Assembly (NCBI GenBank): GCA_963696025.1
Contig: CAVOII010000004.1
Coordinates: 496,001-560,000 of the forward strand
Source: JABCYV01 sp963696025
GTDB taxonomy: Bacteria > Acidobacteriota > Terriglobia > Terriglobales > Acidobacteriaceae
DNA length: 64,000 bases
Direction of reading: 5' to 3'
This document shows, piece by piece, positions 26,263-35,427 of this stretch (position 1 is its first letter; every line of letters begins with the position of its first letter). A program made the translations under genes and the position numbers. A model generated the notes under the pieces. The model did not search any database, was not told where the DNA came from, and worked only from the letters and a program-made list of their open reading frames with translations.

Positions 26263-27336
26263 TCACTGCATTGCAGGACCACTGTTGAAATCAGGCATCC
26301 CCGCATGGGCTTTCCCCTTCTGCCGCAACCTTCCGCGGCGACAGAACTGTTCGTAATCAATCTGGTCACGCATCATGATCCACAGCCGGATACCCAGTTT
26401 GCGTGCCGCTGCGATCCTTGCCTTGCCCATTCCTTTCTGGATGAGCTTGCGCCGATAGAAGCGTTGCAACTCCGGGTCTTTCCGTACCGCATGCATCCCT
26501 GCTTCGGTCCACAGATAGCGCAGCAGGGAGTTGCCTTGCTTGGTCAGTTTTCCCAGTCGTTGTCGCTTCCCGCTGGTGTGCTCACACGGAATCATCCCGA
26601 TGTAGCTGGCCACCTGGTTGGCGGTGTCGAAGCGACTCGGGTCACCGAGAAAAACATCGGTCGCCAAAGCCGTCACCGCACCTACGCCCGGATGGGTTAG
26701 CAGCCGGCGCGCCTGTAGCCTTTGTCGGGCCTGGGCTTCCACTTCTTTATCTAGTTCTTGGATTCGTTGCTGCAACTGTTCATACAAGCTCAGCAGTTCT
26801 GTCCGTCTCTGACTGGTGTAGGGTGGCAAGGGCAGTGCCTGCAGTGTGTTCTGCCCTGCCTGACTCCAGAGCGCGTGGCCTCGGCGCAGGGCGTGATTGA
26901 GGGCGATCGCCTGCAAGGTGTGCTGCAATCGTGCTCGCATCTTTACCCACTGATGTCGGTCCCGCAGCAAGGTTCGCAAGTCCCGCTCTTCGATCGAGGG
27001 CATCCAAATCTCCGGAAAGCGATCTTCGATGAGCAGTTCCAATATCAACCGTGCATCTCGCCGATCATGCTTCTGCTTCCGCGTTTCTTTCGCGCGGATC
27101 TTCGCCGGATTTCCCACACGGCATTGGATTCCCAACTCTTGCAGCAGTTCCAAGAACCACTGCATCGCTCCCGTGGCTTCGATGCCCACCACCACCGGAC
27201 CCTCCAAGGCCCCGTAAAACTCTCGCAGGGCGTTGCCTTCGTGGGAAAGTGCCCTCTCCACGAACTCCCCGGTTTCAGTGTCCACCATGGCTATGGTTTG
27301 TTGTCTTGCGTGCAGATCACAGCCTACAATTTTCAT
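26263..27336 (-). CDS. IS110 family transposase
   Basis: The 357-residue product is intact. The N-terminal DEDD RuvC-like domain shows GCDLHARQQTIAMVDTETGE, VGIEATGAMQWFLELL and HDRRDARLILELL. The C-terminal Transposase_20 part contains LLTHPGVGAVTALATDVFLG and ASYIGMIPCEHTSGKRQ followed by LTKQGNSLLRYLWTEAG. The family moves by a Holliday-like mechanism and lacks terminal inverted repeats, so element ends cannot be fixed from this copy alone; noncoding flanks of IS110 elements can encode a bridge RNA. It sits between recR and a broken gene, which it or a related element may have disturbed. Confidence 0.92.
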   Translation of the reverse strand: MKIVGCDLHARQQTIAMVDTETGEFVERALSHEGNALREFYGALEGPVVVGIEATGAMQWFLELLQELGIQCRVGNPAKIRAKETRKQKHDRRDARLILELLIEDRFPEIWMPSIEERDLRTLLRDRHQWVKMRARLQHTLQAIALNHALRRGHALWSQAGQNTLQALPLPPYTSQRRTELLSLYEQLQQRIQELDKEVEAQARQRLQARRLLTHPGVGAVTALATDVFLGDPSRFDTANQVASYIGMIPCEHTSGKRQRLGKLTKQGNSLLRYLWTEAGMHAVRKDPELQRFYRRKLIQKGMGKARIAAARKLGIRLWIMMRDQIDYEQFCRRGRLRQKGKAHAGMPDFNSGPAMQ

Positions 27337-27459
27337 CTCGGCCTCCTTCGTCCCGAGCCTTTTTGGTTGGATACCGCAAAGTCTACTCGGTCCGTTGTGA
27401 GGCCGACGTCGTTATGACATCAGTTGAGGATGTAGAATGGTCATGCTGCGGGAGGGTCT

Positions 27460-27949
27460 ATGTTGCTGCGCCTTCTCTCTTTGCTGTGTCTGCTCTTTCT
27501 ATCACCGCCATCTCTCGCCCAGCATGAATCAGCAACAGCACAGCCGGAGGCCGTTCCTGAGACATGTCCGGTTATCAAGGCTTCTGACAACCTTTTGTTC
27601 CCCCAGACCCTTATCATGCGAAAACGATGTCAGGTGGTTCTTGGTTTGGCACGGACGGGCTCTGGATATCCCCGCTGGTAACAGTGAAAGGGCACCGAGA
27701 AAAGATGGAATGGTGGCGACGGGGCTAAGACTGGCGTAGAGACGGTGACCCGAAGCTAAAGGTGACCGGAAGACGACTCGACTCTCCCGCGCCACCCCTC
27801 GTTGCGGAAGCCCAGCCCGTAGGCTTCAGGCCCCGAAAGCCCACATGATGGTCGGTATGACGTTCCCAACGGTTGGATGCTGGGAGATTACAGGGCATTA
27901 CGAAGATGATGAACTGACTTTCGTCGTGTGGGGGTGCAGAGTAGTGTAG
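27460..27949 (+). pseudogene. Secreted hypothetical protein gene, broken by frameshifts and a stop
   Basis: The gene begins with a good signal peptide (MLLRLLSLLCLLFLSPPSLAQ) after a GGGAGGG ribosome site. The frame breaks near 27600, where the next frame continues PDPYHAKTMSGGSWFGTDGL. That frame hits an in-frame TAA at about 27726 and goes on past it with DWRRDGDPKLKVTGRRLDSP and PPLVAEA. After another shift near 27840 a third frame reads HMMVGMTFPTVGCWEITGHY, EDDELTFVVW and stops at 27949. The pieces form one plausible secreted protein with WFGTDGLW, TGRRLDSPAPP and CWEITGHY blocks, as I recall from Acidobacteriota. The function is unknown. Confidence 0.7.
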
Positions 27950-27999
27950 TTATCTTTCGGGCCGAGTAACTATCGTGGTCATTGGGACTGACCCACCCC

Positions 28000-28310
28000 C
28001 TACTGCAACTTCGCATACTCTGCTTTGGCTTCCTTTAGGGTGGGGATGTTGGGGTCGGCATCTTTCCAGAGGGCGAAGAACTAGTCACTGCGGGAAACCG
28101 ATCTTGCCAACCAGTTCGGCGTAGCGCGGATCGGAGCGCAAGGAATCCATCCTGAAGTCGGTCCGAAGACCAATCAGCGCAATGTCGTGTTCCTGGTACG
28201 CGGTGTTGAGCCACTCAAAGGCATGGTCCTTGTCGCCTAAATCGGCATACAAACTCGCGATTTCGTAAGGAGAAATGTAAGCGGTCTTGGCTTTGGTCGA
28301 GACTCACGAC
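28000..28310 (-). pseudogene. C-terminal remnant of a kinase/TPR-type protein
   Basis: On the minus strand about 28310-28085 reads AKTAYISPYEIASLYADLG, then DKDHAFEWLNTAYQEHDIAL, GLRTDFRMDSLRSDPRYAEL and VGKIGFPQ, then a stop. This is the TPR-like tail usual for acidobacterial Ser/Thr-kinase or TolB/TPR proteins. Just downstream (28080-28000) a second short piece in another frame reads FFALWKDADPNIPTLKEAKA and ends AEYAKLQ, another known tail type. No N-terminal kinase part exists nearby. Both pieces look like leftovers from a deletion or recombination. Confidence 0.6.
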
Positions 28311-28607
28311 AGCGGCGAGTACCGCTGGGTGAGAGGCAAACTGCAACGCAACCGAGTGCGCATCCCGGTGCGCGGTCGGAATGACAATCACAATAAAGAT
28401 CTGAAGAGTCTCTTCCAAAGTGCCGCCATCTCTGCCAGCCCACGTCCTGGTCCTCTGCGCGACTTCTATGGGGCTGGGGTGGAGAAGGGGATGCGGCCGA
28501 CCATGGCGCGTCTGCCACTGGCACGCAAGATAGCGACCATCACCTTAACCATGTGGAAGAAAGGAGTGGGTTTCGATCCCCAAAACTTACCTCGACAAGC
28601 AGCTTGA
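28287..28607 (+). pseudogene. IS110/IS116 transposase, C-terminal remnant
   Basis: An open stretch of 106 residues holds ETHDSGEYRWVRGKLQRNRV, NHNKDLKSLFQSAAISASPR, YGAGVEKGMRPTMARLPLAR and KIATITLTMWKKG. This matches the C-terminal Transposase_20 end of a different IS110 subfamily from the intact copy at 26263. The N-terminal DEDD part is missing, so it is an inactive remnant. The following 400 bases (to about 29030) contain no gene and may be the 3' noncoding tail of the same dead element. Confidence 0.6.
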
Positions 28608-29048
28608 GCATCTCCGGTGAAGAAAGGCTTTCCCTCTCTGGGATATCTCTCCGGTGGTGGTCGGTGGGGTTCTGGAGATGCTCGGTTCGAGAGGAGTATC
28701 AGTCAATGAGATCCGGCCCCGCGTGCTTTGGCACCGAGTCACCCATTTCACGGTATGCCCTCTCGGATCACCAGAAATAGCCATAGGCCACGAGCCTCGC
28801 ATAGAACCAGGGTTGCCTGCGAAGCAACCAGCTCGCTTGCCGCTCTTTCGAACTCGATGGCATTGCCACCATCAGCAAAGAAACCCCTACGAGAATGGAC
28901 AACCAGCCAAACTTCTCCACGGTTGCGAAACTACAGTGGGCTGGATCTCGAGAAAAAATCTCGGCCTCCGGTCGAGGCGAAGTTTTTTCTTGACATCCCT
29001 CCCCAGAAACAAACTTTTTATAGAACTCATTGACCCGGTTATCTCTGC

Positions 29049-29238
29049 CGTAATGTCACTTTCCGAACTTGCTTCCGCCTTCGTCGAGGTTCCTGACGGG
29101 CGCGTGTTCGACGCCGCTAATCTCCGAAAAGACTGGATGGCGGCTTGCGCTGCCAGCGGGCTGGGTCGTAAACAATGCGTTTCCAAGATGTGCAAGGCTT
29201 TTCCTCTGAAGATGGGAAAGGATCAAGCCCCTCGATAG
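29049..29238 (+). pseudogene. Possible tyrosine-recombinase (integrase) remnant
   Basis: The plus strand reads VPDGRVFDAANLRKDWMAAC and AASGLGRKQ. This resembles the segment of phage-type tyrosine integrases just before the catalytic HxxR box. No catalytic Arg, His or Tyr is left, and the frame ends at 29238. The match is short, so this is tentative. Confidence 0.35.
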
Positions 29239-29286
29239 GGCTATCACCGCTAAATTATATAACTGCCTTAAGAACTAACGGCTTGA

Positions 29287-29470
29287 ATGGCGTCTATTGA
29301 CAGAGAGGATGAAGGAGCAAACGGCACGGCGGTTGCTGCATCTAACATTGCAGTTTGGATTTTTGATTTTTGGCTGACGCGAAGACCTTTGCGGCAAACT
29401 GCCGCAGCCGCTTCAGTGCCAGCCGCGCCGAGTCGTGATGTAACCGCATTTCGGCTCGACGCAATACAAG
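29287..29470 (+). ncRNA. Candidate small RNA or leader before a strong terminator
   Basis: A TTGACA lies at 29298, a perfect 7-bp hairpin (TGCGGCA-AAC-TGCCGCA) at 29390-29406, and a strong plus-strand terminator at 29471-29497. The region also encodes a possible 22-residue peptide (MKEQTARRLLHLTLQFGFLI plus two residues) starting near 29310. No protein family fits. A short structured transcript is inferred. Confidence 0.3.
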
Positions 29471-29497
29471 AACCGGGCTAACCAGCCCGGTTTTTTG
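29471..29497 (+). terminator. Rho-independent terminator (plus strand)
   Basis: AACCGGGCT (29471-29479), loop AACC, AGCCCGGTT (29484-29492), then T run to 29496. The stem is perfect. It lies just before the 3' end of the convergent kinase gene. Confidence 0.85.
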
Positions 29498-29500
29498 TTG

Positions 29501-31693
29501 TCAGATCCTGGGGAGAGTTTGGACTCCCGGCTCGCCAGCGATCTCCAACCCGGCCTTGCGCAGGCCTTCGATCAAGTGCTCTGTGAGTTCAGCGTCGTAC
29601 CACTTCCGGCTCAGTTCGTCGCGCGCGATTGCGGCGAAGTCAGGCCTGATCTTCAATAATTCCTGGGCTGCAGCACGCGCGGCGTCGTGCTGGCCGAGCT
29701 GCCCATAGGCGACGGCCAGAGCGAGCTGCGTGCGCCAAAATCCAGGCATGTTGACCTTGAGAGCAATGCGCAGCGCGCCCTGATAATCGCATTGCCGGTA
29801 CGCGTTTAAGACAAGAGGAAACCAGTACCAGCCGGGATGATTGGGATTCAGCTGCGTGGCATGATCCGCCAGAGCGCAACCGCGCTCCCAGTCGCCGGCA
29901 TAGGCGATCTGCATGCCCAGGTACGCGGTGGTGTATCCATCCATGGAATTGAGCGCGAGGGAGCGTTCGGCTGCGGTGTGGAAGGCACCGAATTCTTTCA
30001 GGAAGAACAGCGTCGTGGCCAGAGCCGCATAAGCCATGTGGTTGGTCGGCGCTAAATCGACGGCGCGGCGGGCCGCCGCCAGCGCTCGGCCAAGTGGGTC
30101 GGGCTGTAGATTGAAGCCGTGCGAGTACTCCTCGCGGTACAACCATGAGAGCGTAGCCCAGCAATCCGCCCGATCGGGCGCCTGCTTCACAGCGTGTTCC
30201 AGAGCGGTTCTTGCGGCCGCGTGCTCAGTCGCGTCGACGCGCTGATGGTGCCCGAAACTGCGCAGCACCGCCTCGTAGGGGGTCAGCTGCTCGGGATCGC
30301 GGAGGCGGAGAGCTGCTGTCATGCTGTGTGCCAAAATGCCTTGCGTGTCAGCGACCGTGGAGACGATTCTGGGAACGACGTCATCCAGAAGATCAAGGGT
30401 CGCTTCAGGAGTGAAGGCCCGGTCGTAGGTTTCCGCCCACAAACCCGCGCCGGAACTGGCATCCACCAGCTGGGCCGCAATACGAACCTTCGATCCAGCA
30501 TGGCGCAGGCCTCCTTCCATTACGTAGCGTGCGCCGAGTTCCTTCGCCGCGCTACGCACGTCGGCTGTTTCGCGTGCGTATCGCGCCGTGGAACTGCGTG
30601 CGATCACCCTTAGATAAGAGAAGCGAAACAGGCCCGTGACGATGTCGTCCGTCAGACCTTCGGCCAGCCCTGCGAGGTCGGGGTTGTTGCCGCCGTACTT
30701 GAACGGCAGCACCGCGACCCAGAAGCCTTCGTCGGCGCGAGACGCACCCGAGTCGGCAGTGGACACGGCACGGGATGCGGTAGGCGTGGCCGGCGCCAAG
30801 TTGGGTGATGTATGGCGGGCGAGATCGCGAAACTCATTGCTGATGTCGCGCGCGGTCTGCACGCGGTGGCGAGGATCTTTCTCCAAACAGCGCCGGATGA
30901 CGCGTGCCAGATCGCTGGGCAGATCGGGTCGCACTTCAGTGACAGGCGGCGGAGTATCTCGCAGAATGGCGGAGACCAACTCCGCAGAAGAAGCGCCGTC
31001 GAACGGCCGACGACCTGTCGCCATCTCGTGCAATACCACGCCGAGCGAGAAAATGTCGCTGCGATGGTCGAGCGGGCGACCCGAAGTCTGTTCGGGCGAC
31101 ATGTAGGCTGGTGTTCCCATCACTATGCCCAGTTGCGTGTGGCTGGCGGAGGTCATGGTGGCGTCGTCGAGGTTTGTCGCGCGAACATCTTTCGCCAACC
31201 CGAAATCTAGGACCTTGACGTGACCGTCGTCTGTGACCATGACGTTGGCGGGCTTCAAATCACGATGGACAATGCCTTTGTCATGCGCCGCTGCGAGCGC
31301 ATCGGCCAGCGCACTGGCGATCTCGACGATTCGCTCGATCGCGAGGCCGCCTGGAGGGATCACGCGGTCGAGCGGCTGGCCTTCAACAAGCTGCATCGTC
31401 AGAAAGTGGACGCCGTTGAATTCCTCAACCGAGTGAATGGTGACGATGTTCGAATGATCGAGTTGGGCGAGAGCTTTTGCCTCGCGACGAAAGCGCGCCA
31501 GCCGGTCCGGATCCTGCGCCATTTCGGCGGGAAGCACCTTGAGCGCTACGTCGCGACCAAGTTTCGTGTCGGTGGCGCGATACACCTCGCCCATGCCGCC
31601 TGCTCCCAGCGGCGACTGTATTTCATACGCTCCGAGTTTGGCGCCGGAGGCTAGACCCACGCGCCCGCCATTATAATCCCCACCGAAAGGCAT
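29501..31693 (-). CDS. Ser/Thr protein kinase with TolB-like and TPR domains
   Basis: The ATG at 31691-31693 is preferred; an open frame extends to 31915 but runs into the neighbouring reductase gene. A GTG at 31660 is also possible. The 730-residue product has a Pkn2-type kinase domain: GAGGMGEVYRA, ALKVL, HRDLKPANVMV, DFGLAK and GTPAYMSPEQ, all catalytic residues present. After about residue 325 comes a TolB-N/FlgO-like module as in adenylate-cyclase-type proteins (VAVLPFKYGGNNPDLAGLAE, then RYVMEGGLRHAGSKVRIAAQ). TPR-like repeats fill the rest. No membrane helix is visible, so it should be cytoplasmic. Its ligand is unknown. Confidence 0.9.
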   Translation of the reverse strand: MPFGGDYNGGRVGLASGAKLGAYEIQSPLGAGGMGEVYRATDTKLGRDVALKVLPAEMAQDPDRLARFRREAKALAQLDHSNIVTIHSVEEFNGVHFLTMQLVEGQPLDRVIPPGGLAIERIVEIASALADALAAAHDKGIVHRDLKPANVMVTDDGHVKVLDFGLAKDVRATNLDDATMTSASHTQLGIVMGTPAYMSPEQTSGRPLDHRSDIFSLGVVLHEMATGRRPFDGASSAELVSAILRDTPPPVTEVRPDLPSDLARVIRRCLEKDPRHRVQTARDISNEFRDLARHTSPNLAPATPTASRAVSTADSGASRADEGFWVAVLPFKYGGNNPDLAGLAEGLTDDIVTGLFRFSYLRVIARSSTARYARETADVRSAAKELGARYVMEGGLRHAGSKVRIAAQLVDASSGAGLWAETYDRAFTPEATLDLLDDVVPRIVSTVADTQGILAHSMTAALRLRDPEQLTPYEAVLRSFGHHQRVDATEHAAARTALEHAVKQAPDRADCWATLSWLYREEYSHGFNLQPDPLGRALAAARRAVDLAPTNHMAYAALATTLFFLKEFGAFHTAAERSLALNSMDGYTTAYLGMQIAYAGDWERGCALADHATQLNPNHPGWYWFPLVLNAYRQCDYQGALRIALKVNMPGFWRTQLALAVAYGQLGQHDAARAAAQELLKIRPDFAAIARDELSRKWYDAELTEHLIEGLRKAGLEIAGEPGVQTLPRI

Positions 31694-31761
31694 CCCATCT
31701 TGTTGGTGCCGCCCCTGGAGGGAACCCAATATACGTGTGTCTTCTATTCGCGAGCATCTTG

Positions 31762-32664
31762 CTACGGATGCGCGGGACCTCCGTCGATTGAATCGAGATC
31801 GGCGATCACTTCCGGAGGGAGCTGTAGTGTTGCCGCTCTTAGATTCTCGCGAAGATGCTGAATGGAAGATGTTCCGGGGATTACCAGGATATTGGGCGAC
31901 CGCTGGAGAAGCCAAGCTAGCGCAACCTGCATGGGCGTGGCACCGAGGCGCGCGGCGACGTCGGACAAAGTACCCGACTGCAGTGGGGTGAACCCTCCGA
32001 GTGGAAAGAACGGCACATAGGCGATGCCATCGCCAGCAAGATCGGCGATGAGAGCATCGTCGGCCCGTTGCGCGAGGTTGTAGTGGTTCTGTACGCAGAC
32101 GATCGGAGCGATCCGCCGGGCTTGCGCGATCTGCGCGGGCGTGACGTTGCTCAGCCCGATATGACGCACCAAACCCTTTTGGTGGAGTTCGGCTAGAACT
32201 GTCATTGGTGCCTCGATCGATCCCTCGGCGGGTTCATGGATGCTAAACATGCTGCGCAGGTTGACCACGTCAAGCACATCCAGTGCCAGATTGCGGAGAT
32301 TGTCATGAACCGCTGCACTCAACTCTTCGCGCGAGAAAGCCGGAATCCAGGATCCATCCTCACCGCGCCGGACGCTGACTTTGGTCACGATCACCAGGTC
32401 GTCGGGGTAGGGGTGCAGCGCTTTTCGTATGATCTGGTTCGTGACATGGGGACCATAAAAATCGGCCGTATCGATGTGGTGCACGCCACTTGCGACAGCC
32501 TCTCGCAGAAGAGCGATCGCTGCATCGACATCGCGGGGAGGTCCCCATACCAACTTGTTTCCATCTCGCCCGGCGAGTTGCATGGCTCCGTAGCCCATGC
32601 GGTTCAAGGTCATCGCTGAGCCAGGTAGCGTGAAGCTTCCGGCGAGATCAATCTGTTCAATCAT
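31762..32664 (-). CDS. Aldo/keto reductase
   Basis: The 300-residue product is a single TIM-barrel AKR. It has GYGAMQLAG near the start, ASGVHHIDTADFYGPHVTNQ with the catalytic Asp and Tyr, VTKVSVRRG with the catalytic Lys, and NADPH-binding end VIPGTSSIQHLRENLRAA. The usual catalytic His (in LHxP) is not obvious; VVNLRSMFS stands at that place, so activity may differ. It reduces carbonyl compounds with NADPH in the family. It is the last gene of a reductase group (33713, 34677) on the same strand with small gaps. Confidence 0.88.
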   Translation of the reverse strand: MIEQIDLAGSFTLPGSAMTLNRMGYGAMQLAGRDGNKLVWGPPRDVDAAIALLREAVASGVHHIDTADFYGPHVTNQIIRKALHPYPDDLVIVTKVSVRRGEDGSWIPAFSREELSAAVHDNLRNLALDVLDVVNLRSMFSIHEPAEGSIEAPMTVLAELHQKGLVRHIGLSNVTPAQIAQARRIAPIVCVQNHYNLAQRADDALIADLAGDGIAYVPFFPLGGFTPLQSGTLSDVAARLGATPMQVALAWLLQRSPNILVIPGTSSIQHLRENLRAATLQLPPEVIADLDSIDGGPAHP

Positions 32665-32720
32665 TCGGTTCCTCCTGGAACTGGTCGTAATTTGCAGTGA
32701 CTCGTTTGCAGTGAACAGAA

Positions 32721-33713
32721 CTAGAAAGACTCTCCCACCAGTTCTTCACTTTTCTTCCAGAGCGCCTGTGCATTTTTCGCATCGAGCGCGTATCCACGTA
32801 CGCCTTCGCTGATGGCGGTGATGGTCACGTCATCCGCCACGATTTGGCCGACATGGCAGTTCTCGCAATATCGGCCGCCGATCTCGTCGGCCGGAGCGAC
32901 CACAGCAGCCCAAACCGAGGTTGCGGCTCCCTGAGGAATTGTCTTCCACTGAAAAGGCCCCTTACCCTGTGCGGCGAGCTGGTGATTGATTTCTTCGACA
33001 ATTTTCTCGATACGGCTGGAGTCGACGTGGCGATCCAGTTCCGTTCGAATGCCTCCCGGATGCACAGCTGCGGCCCGCACACCGTGACCCCGGTGCCGTT
33101 CGTCGAAAGCAACGGCGAAGAGGATATTCGCCGTTTTGGATCGGCCATAGGCAACGAACGGATCATAGGGCGTGTGCTCGAAACCTGGGTCCTCAAGATC
33201 AACGTTCGAGTAGCGATGCCCCGAAGACGACAGATTGATGAGCCGCCCACCGGCGCGAATGAGACGCGCAATACGGTTGACCAGGACGAAGTGGCCTAAA
33301 TGATTGGTGCCAAACTGAGTCTCAAAGCCGTCGGCCGTATGGCCAAATGGTGTGGCCATCACGCCCGCATTGGCAATGACCATGTCGAACGGTTCCCCTT
33401 TCGTCAGCAGTTCATCAGCGCAAGCCCGCACGCTCTTAAGGTTGGCAAGATCGAGCCCGACCAGCTCGAAGCTGCCACCGTTGTCTGCAGCGTCCTTTCG
33501 CACCTGCGCAGTCGCGTTTTCAGCTTTGGCCCGATCCCTCGCCGCGCCCACAACGTGTGCGCCCTGTGCCGCCAGCGACCGCGCCGTTTCCACGCCGAGC
33601 CCGGCCGAAACACCGGTGACGAGGATCCGTTTGCCCTTCAGATTCATGCCGGACAGAACTTCATCTGTGGTCGAAGTTGCCCCGAATGAAGTTGCCGGAG
33701 ATATGTTCGGCAT
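32721..33713 (-). CDS. Short-chain dehydrogenase/reductase
   Basis: ATG 33711-33713 is chosen because AAGGAGG lies seven bases upstream. The 330-residue product has the classical SDR elements: TGVSAGLGVETARSLA (nucleotide-binding Gly motif), VIANAGVMATPFG, NLSSSGHRYS and YGRSKTANI (catalytic Tyr and Lys). The catalytic Ser sits in SSSG. It resembles retinol/WWOX-like bacterial SDRs that use NADP. The substrate is unknown. It is flanked by an AKR and an extended SDR and opposite to a TetR regulator, so it is probably a regulated oxidoreductase operon. Confidence 0.9.
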   Translation of the reverse strand: MPNISPATSFGATSTTDEVLSGMNLKGKRILVTGVSAGLGVETARSLAAQGAHVVGAARDRAKAENATAQVRKDAADNGGSFELVGLDLANLKSVRACADELLTKGEPFDMVIANAGVMATPFGHTADGFETQFGTNHLGHFVLVNRIARLIRAGGRLINLSSSGHRYSNVDLEDPGFEHTPYDPFVAYGRSKTANILFAVAFDERHRGHGVRAAAVHPGGIRTELDRHVDSSRIEKIVEEINHQLAAQGKGPFQWKTIPQGAATSVWAAVVAPADEIGGRYCENCHVGQIVADDVTITAISEGVRGYALDAKNAQALWKKSEELVGESF

Positions 33714-33762
33714 TTTTCTACCTCCTTGTACCTCTAAGTAATTGTTCATTATCGCTCACGCT

Positions 33763-34677
33763 TTATCCGCGCAAACCCACGGCGTCCCCAGTGTGTTCGA
33801 AATAGTGCTTCGCGTTCAGATCGGCAATCAGCCCAGGCCCCGTCGGGTGCCATCCCAGCCGTTCTTGCGTCAGCGCGCTGGACGCCGGGCTGTCCATCGC
33901 GAAGAAGAGAGCGATCCATCCAAAATGATCCTCTGCTTCCTCGCGAGACTTGCTGACGACCGGTACGTTCAACTGTCGGCCGATGACCTCAGCGATCTCT
34001 CGGGTCGGTACGCCCTCGTCTGCCACGCCGTGATACCGCGCTCCGGCGGAACTCTTCTCGAGTGCGAGCCTGTAGAGACGCGCGGTATCGAGCCGATGCA
34101 CCGCTGGCCAGCGGTTGAGACCGTTCCCTATATACGCGGAAACGCCCTTTTCACGTGCAATGCTGATCAGTCGCGGAACAAAGCCGTGATCGCCATTGCC
34201 GTGGACCGATGGGGGAAGCCGCAGGACGGATGCGCGGACTCCGCGTGCTGACAGCGCAAGAGCCGCCTCCTCCGACTTGCGAGGGAAGCTGGGATTGGGC
34301 GCATCCTCTTCTGTTGCGAGGGAGCCTTGGGATTGAGCGAGCAAGGTCCCGGAAGTGACGATCAATGGGCGGTCAGAACCGGCGAGCACAGCGCCAAGCG
34401 TTTCGATGGCACGCCTATCCGCCTCGGCGGCAGGCCCATAGTTTGAGAAATCGTGGATAAAAGCGGTGTGAATCACGTCATCCGACTTGGCGGCTCCGGT
34501 GCGCAAGCTTTCCAAGTCTTCAAGATTACCTCGATGGACCTGAGCGCCAGCGGCGGCAAGCGACTTGGCGCCCGCATCTGAGCGAGCGAGGCCGAGCACC
34601 TTATGCCCCGCGCCGATCAGTTCTCGGACGACTGCGGAACCGATGAAGCCTGTAGCTCCGGTGACAAAAACACGCAT
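33763..34677 (-). CDS. Extended SDR / NAD(P)-binding epimerase-like protein
   Basis: The 304-residue product starts MRVFVTGATGFIGSAVVREL, the GxxGxxG Rossmann motif of extended SDRs. Other features are GLARSDAGAKSLAAAGAQVHRGN and PSVHGNGDHGFVPRLI. The classical YxxxK is not clear, as in the atypical NmrA/SDR-a subgroup. Such proteins act as NAD(P)-dependent reductases or redox sensors. It is the promoter-proximal gene of the reductase group and is transcribed away from the TetR gene at 34786, which likely controls it. Confidence 0.87.
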   Translation of the reverse strand: MRVFVTGATGFIGSAVVRELIGAGHKVLGLARSDAGAKSLAAAGAQVHRGNLEDLESLRTGAAKSDDVIHTAFIHDFSNYGPAAEADRRAIETLGAVLAGSDRPLIVTSGTLLAQSQGSLATEEDAPNPSFPRKSEEAALALSARGVRASVLRLPPSVHGNGDHGFVPRLISIAREKGVSAYIGNGLNRWPAVHRLDTARLYRLALEKSSAGARYHGVADEGVPTREIAEVIGRQLNVPVVSKSREEAEDHFGWIALFFAMDSPASSALTQERLGWHPTGPGLIADLNAKHYFEHTGDAVGLRG

Positions 34678-34785
34678 AATGACTTCTCCTTGGTTTTGTT
34701 TTGGACCGCATCGCCTCTTGATTCCTTGCAGCGATCGCGCTTACAGTGGATTGGATGAAGAAAGCTTCAGTTTAGGAGTTCGCAT
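34678..34785. promoter_or_regulatory. Divergent promoter/operator region of the reductase group and tetR
   Basis: A 108-base gap between divergent starts. It contains the short palindrome GCGATCGC near 34731-34738, which could be part of a TetR operator. No strong promoter boxes stand out. The call rests on gene order. Confidence 0.4.
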
Positions 34786-35427
34786 TTGCCTGTCACATCT
34801 CGTGTGCTCTTGGAGCCCCGGAAATCGCCGGTGCAAGCGCGATCGACTGCAAGCGTGGACGCCATTCTCCATGCGACTATTCAGGTTTTGCTCCGTGTAG
34901 GAAAGGAACGGCTGACGACAACAAGGGTGGCGTTTCGAGCCGGTGTGTCTGTTGGAACCCTGTATCAATACTTCCCGAACAAGAACGCACTGCTGCAGGC
35001 TGCCCTGAAACGCCACCTTTACGAGGTTACGGAGGTAGTTGAGCAGGTCTGTCTGGAGCAGAACGGCAACAGTCTCGAGCAAATGGGGAAAGCGCTCGTC
35101 ACTTCATTCCTAAAAGCCAAGATGAGTGATGTGAAAACAAGTGCGGCTCTCCACTCCGTAAGCTCCGACGTGGACGGAGCAAAGATTGTGAGGCAGATCG
35201 GGGTACGGGTCAATAAGGCGATTGTTGAAATGCTGGCAAGCGCGCGTGAGCCGCTCAACAAAGATCCACAACTGGTAGCTTCGATGCTTCAATCTGCCAT
35301 AACCGGAGTCACTCGTAGATTGCTCGAATCCGCTGCTCCCGAGAAGGAGTTCGACATTTTGCAGCAGGAACTCATCTTCTTTGTGTGTGCTTACCTGGAA
35401 GCCTGTTCTGCGCGAGCATCAGTGTGA
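34786..35427 (+). CDS. TetR/AcrR family regulator
   Basis: A 213-residue protein from a TTG start. The N-terminal helix-turn-helix is clear: QARSTASVDAILHATIQVLL, TTTRVAFRAGVSVGTLYQYF and PNKNALLQAALKRHL. The C-terminal ligand-binding half is divergent, as usual. Members repress a nearby operon until a small hydrophobic ligand binds. The divergent SDR gene at 34677 is the obvious target, and autoregulation is likely. The inducer is unknown. Confidence 0.9.
   Translation: MPVTSRVLLEPRKSPVQARSTASVDAILHATIQVLLRVGKERLTTTRVAFRAGVSVGTLYQYFPNKNALLQAALKRHLYEVTEVVEQVCLEQNGNSLEQMGKALVTSFLKAKMSDVKTSAALHSVSSDVDGAKIVRQIGVRVNKAIVEMLASAREPLNKDPQLVASMLQSAITGVTRRLLESAAPEKEFDILQQELIFFVCAYLEACSARASV

Noticed and set aside
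25827..26288. Plus-strand frame of 153 codons beside IS110
   Set aside because: No family, no ribosome site, runs into the transposase.
31694..31915. 5' extension of the TolB/TPR kinase
   Set aside because: Ser/Arg-rich sequence overlapping the reductase gene; kinase domain begins after 31693.
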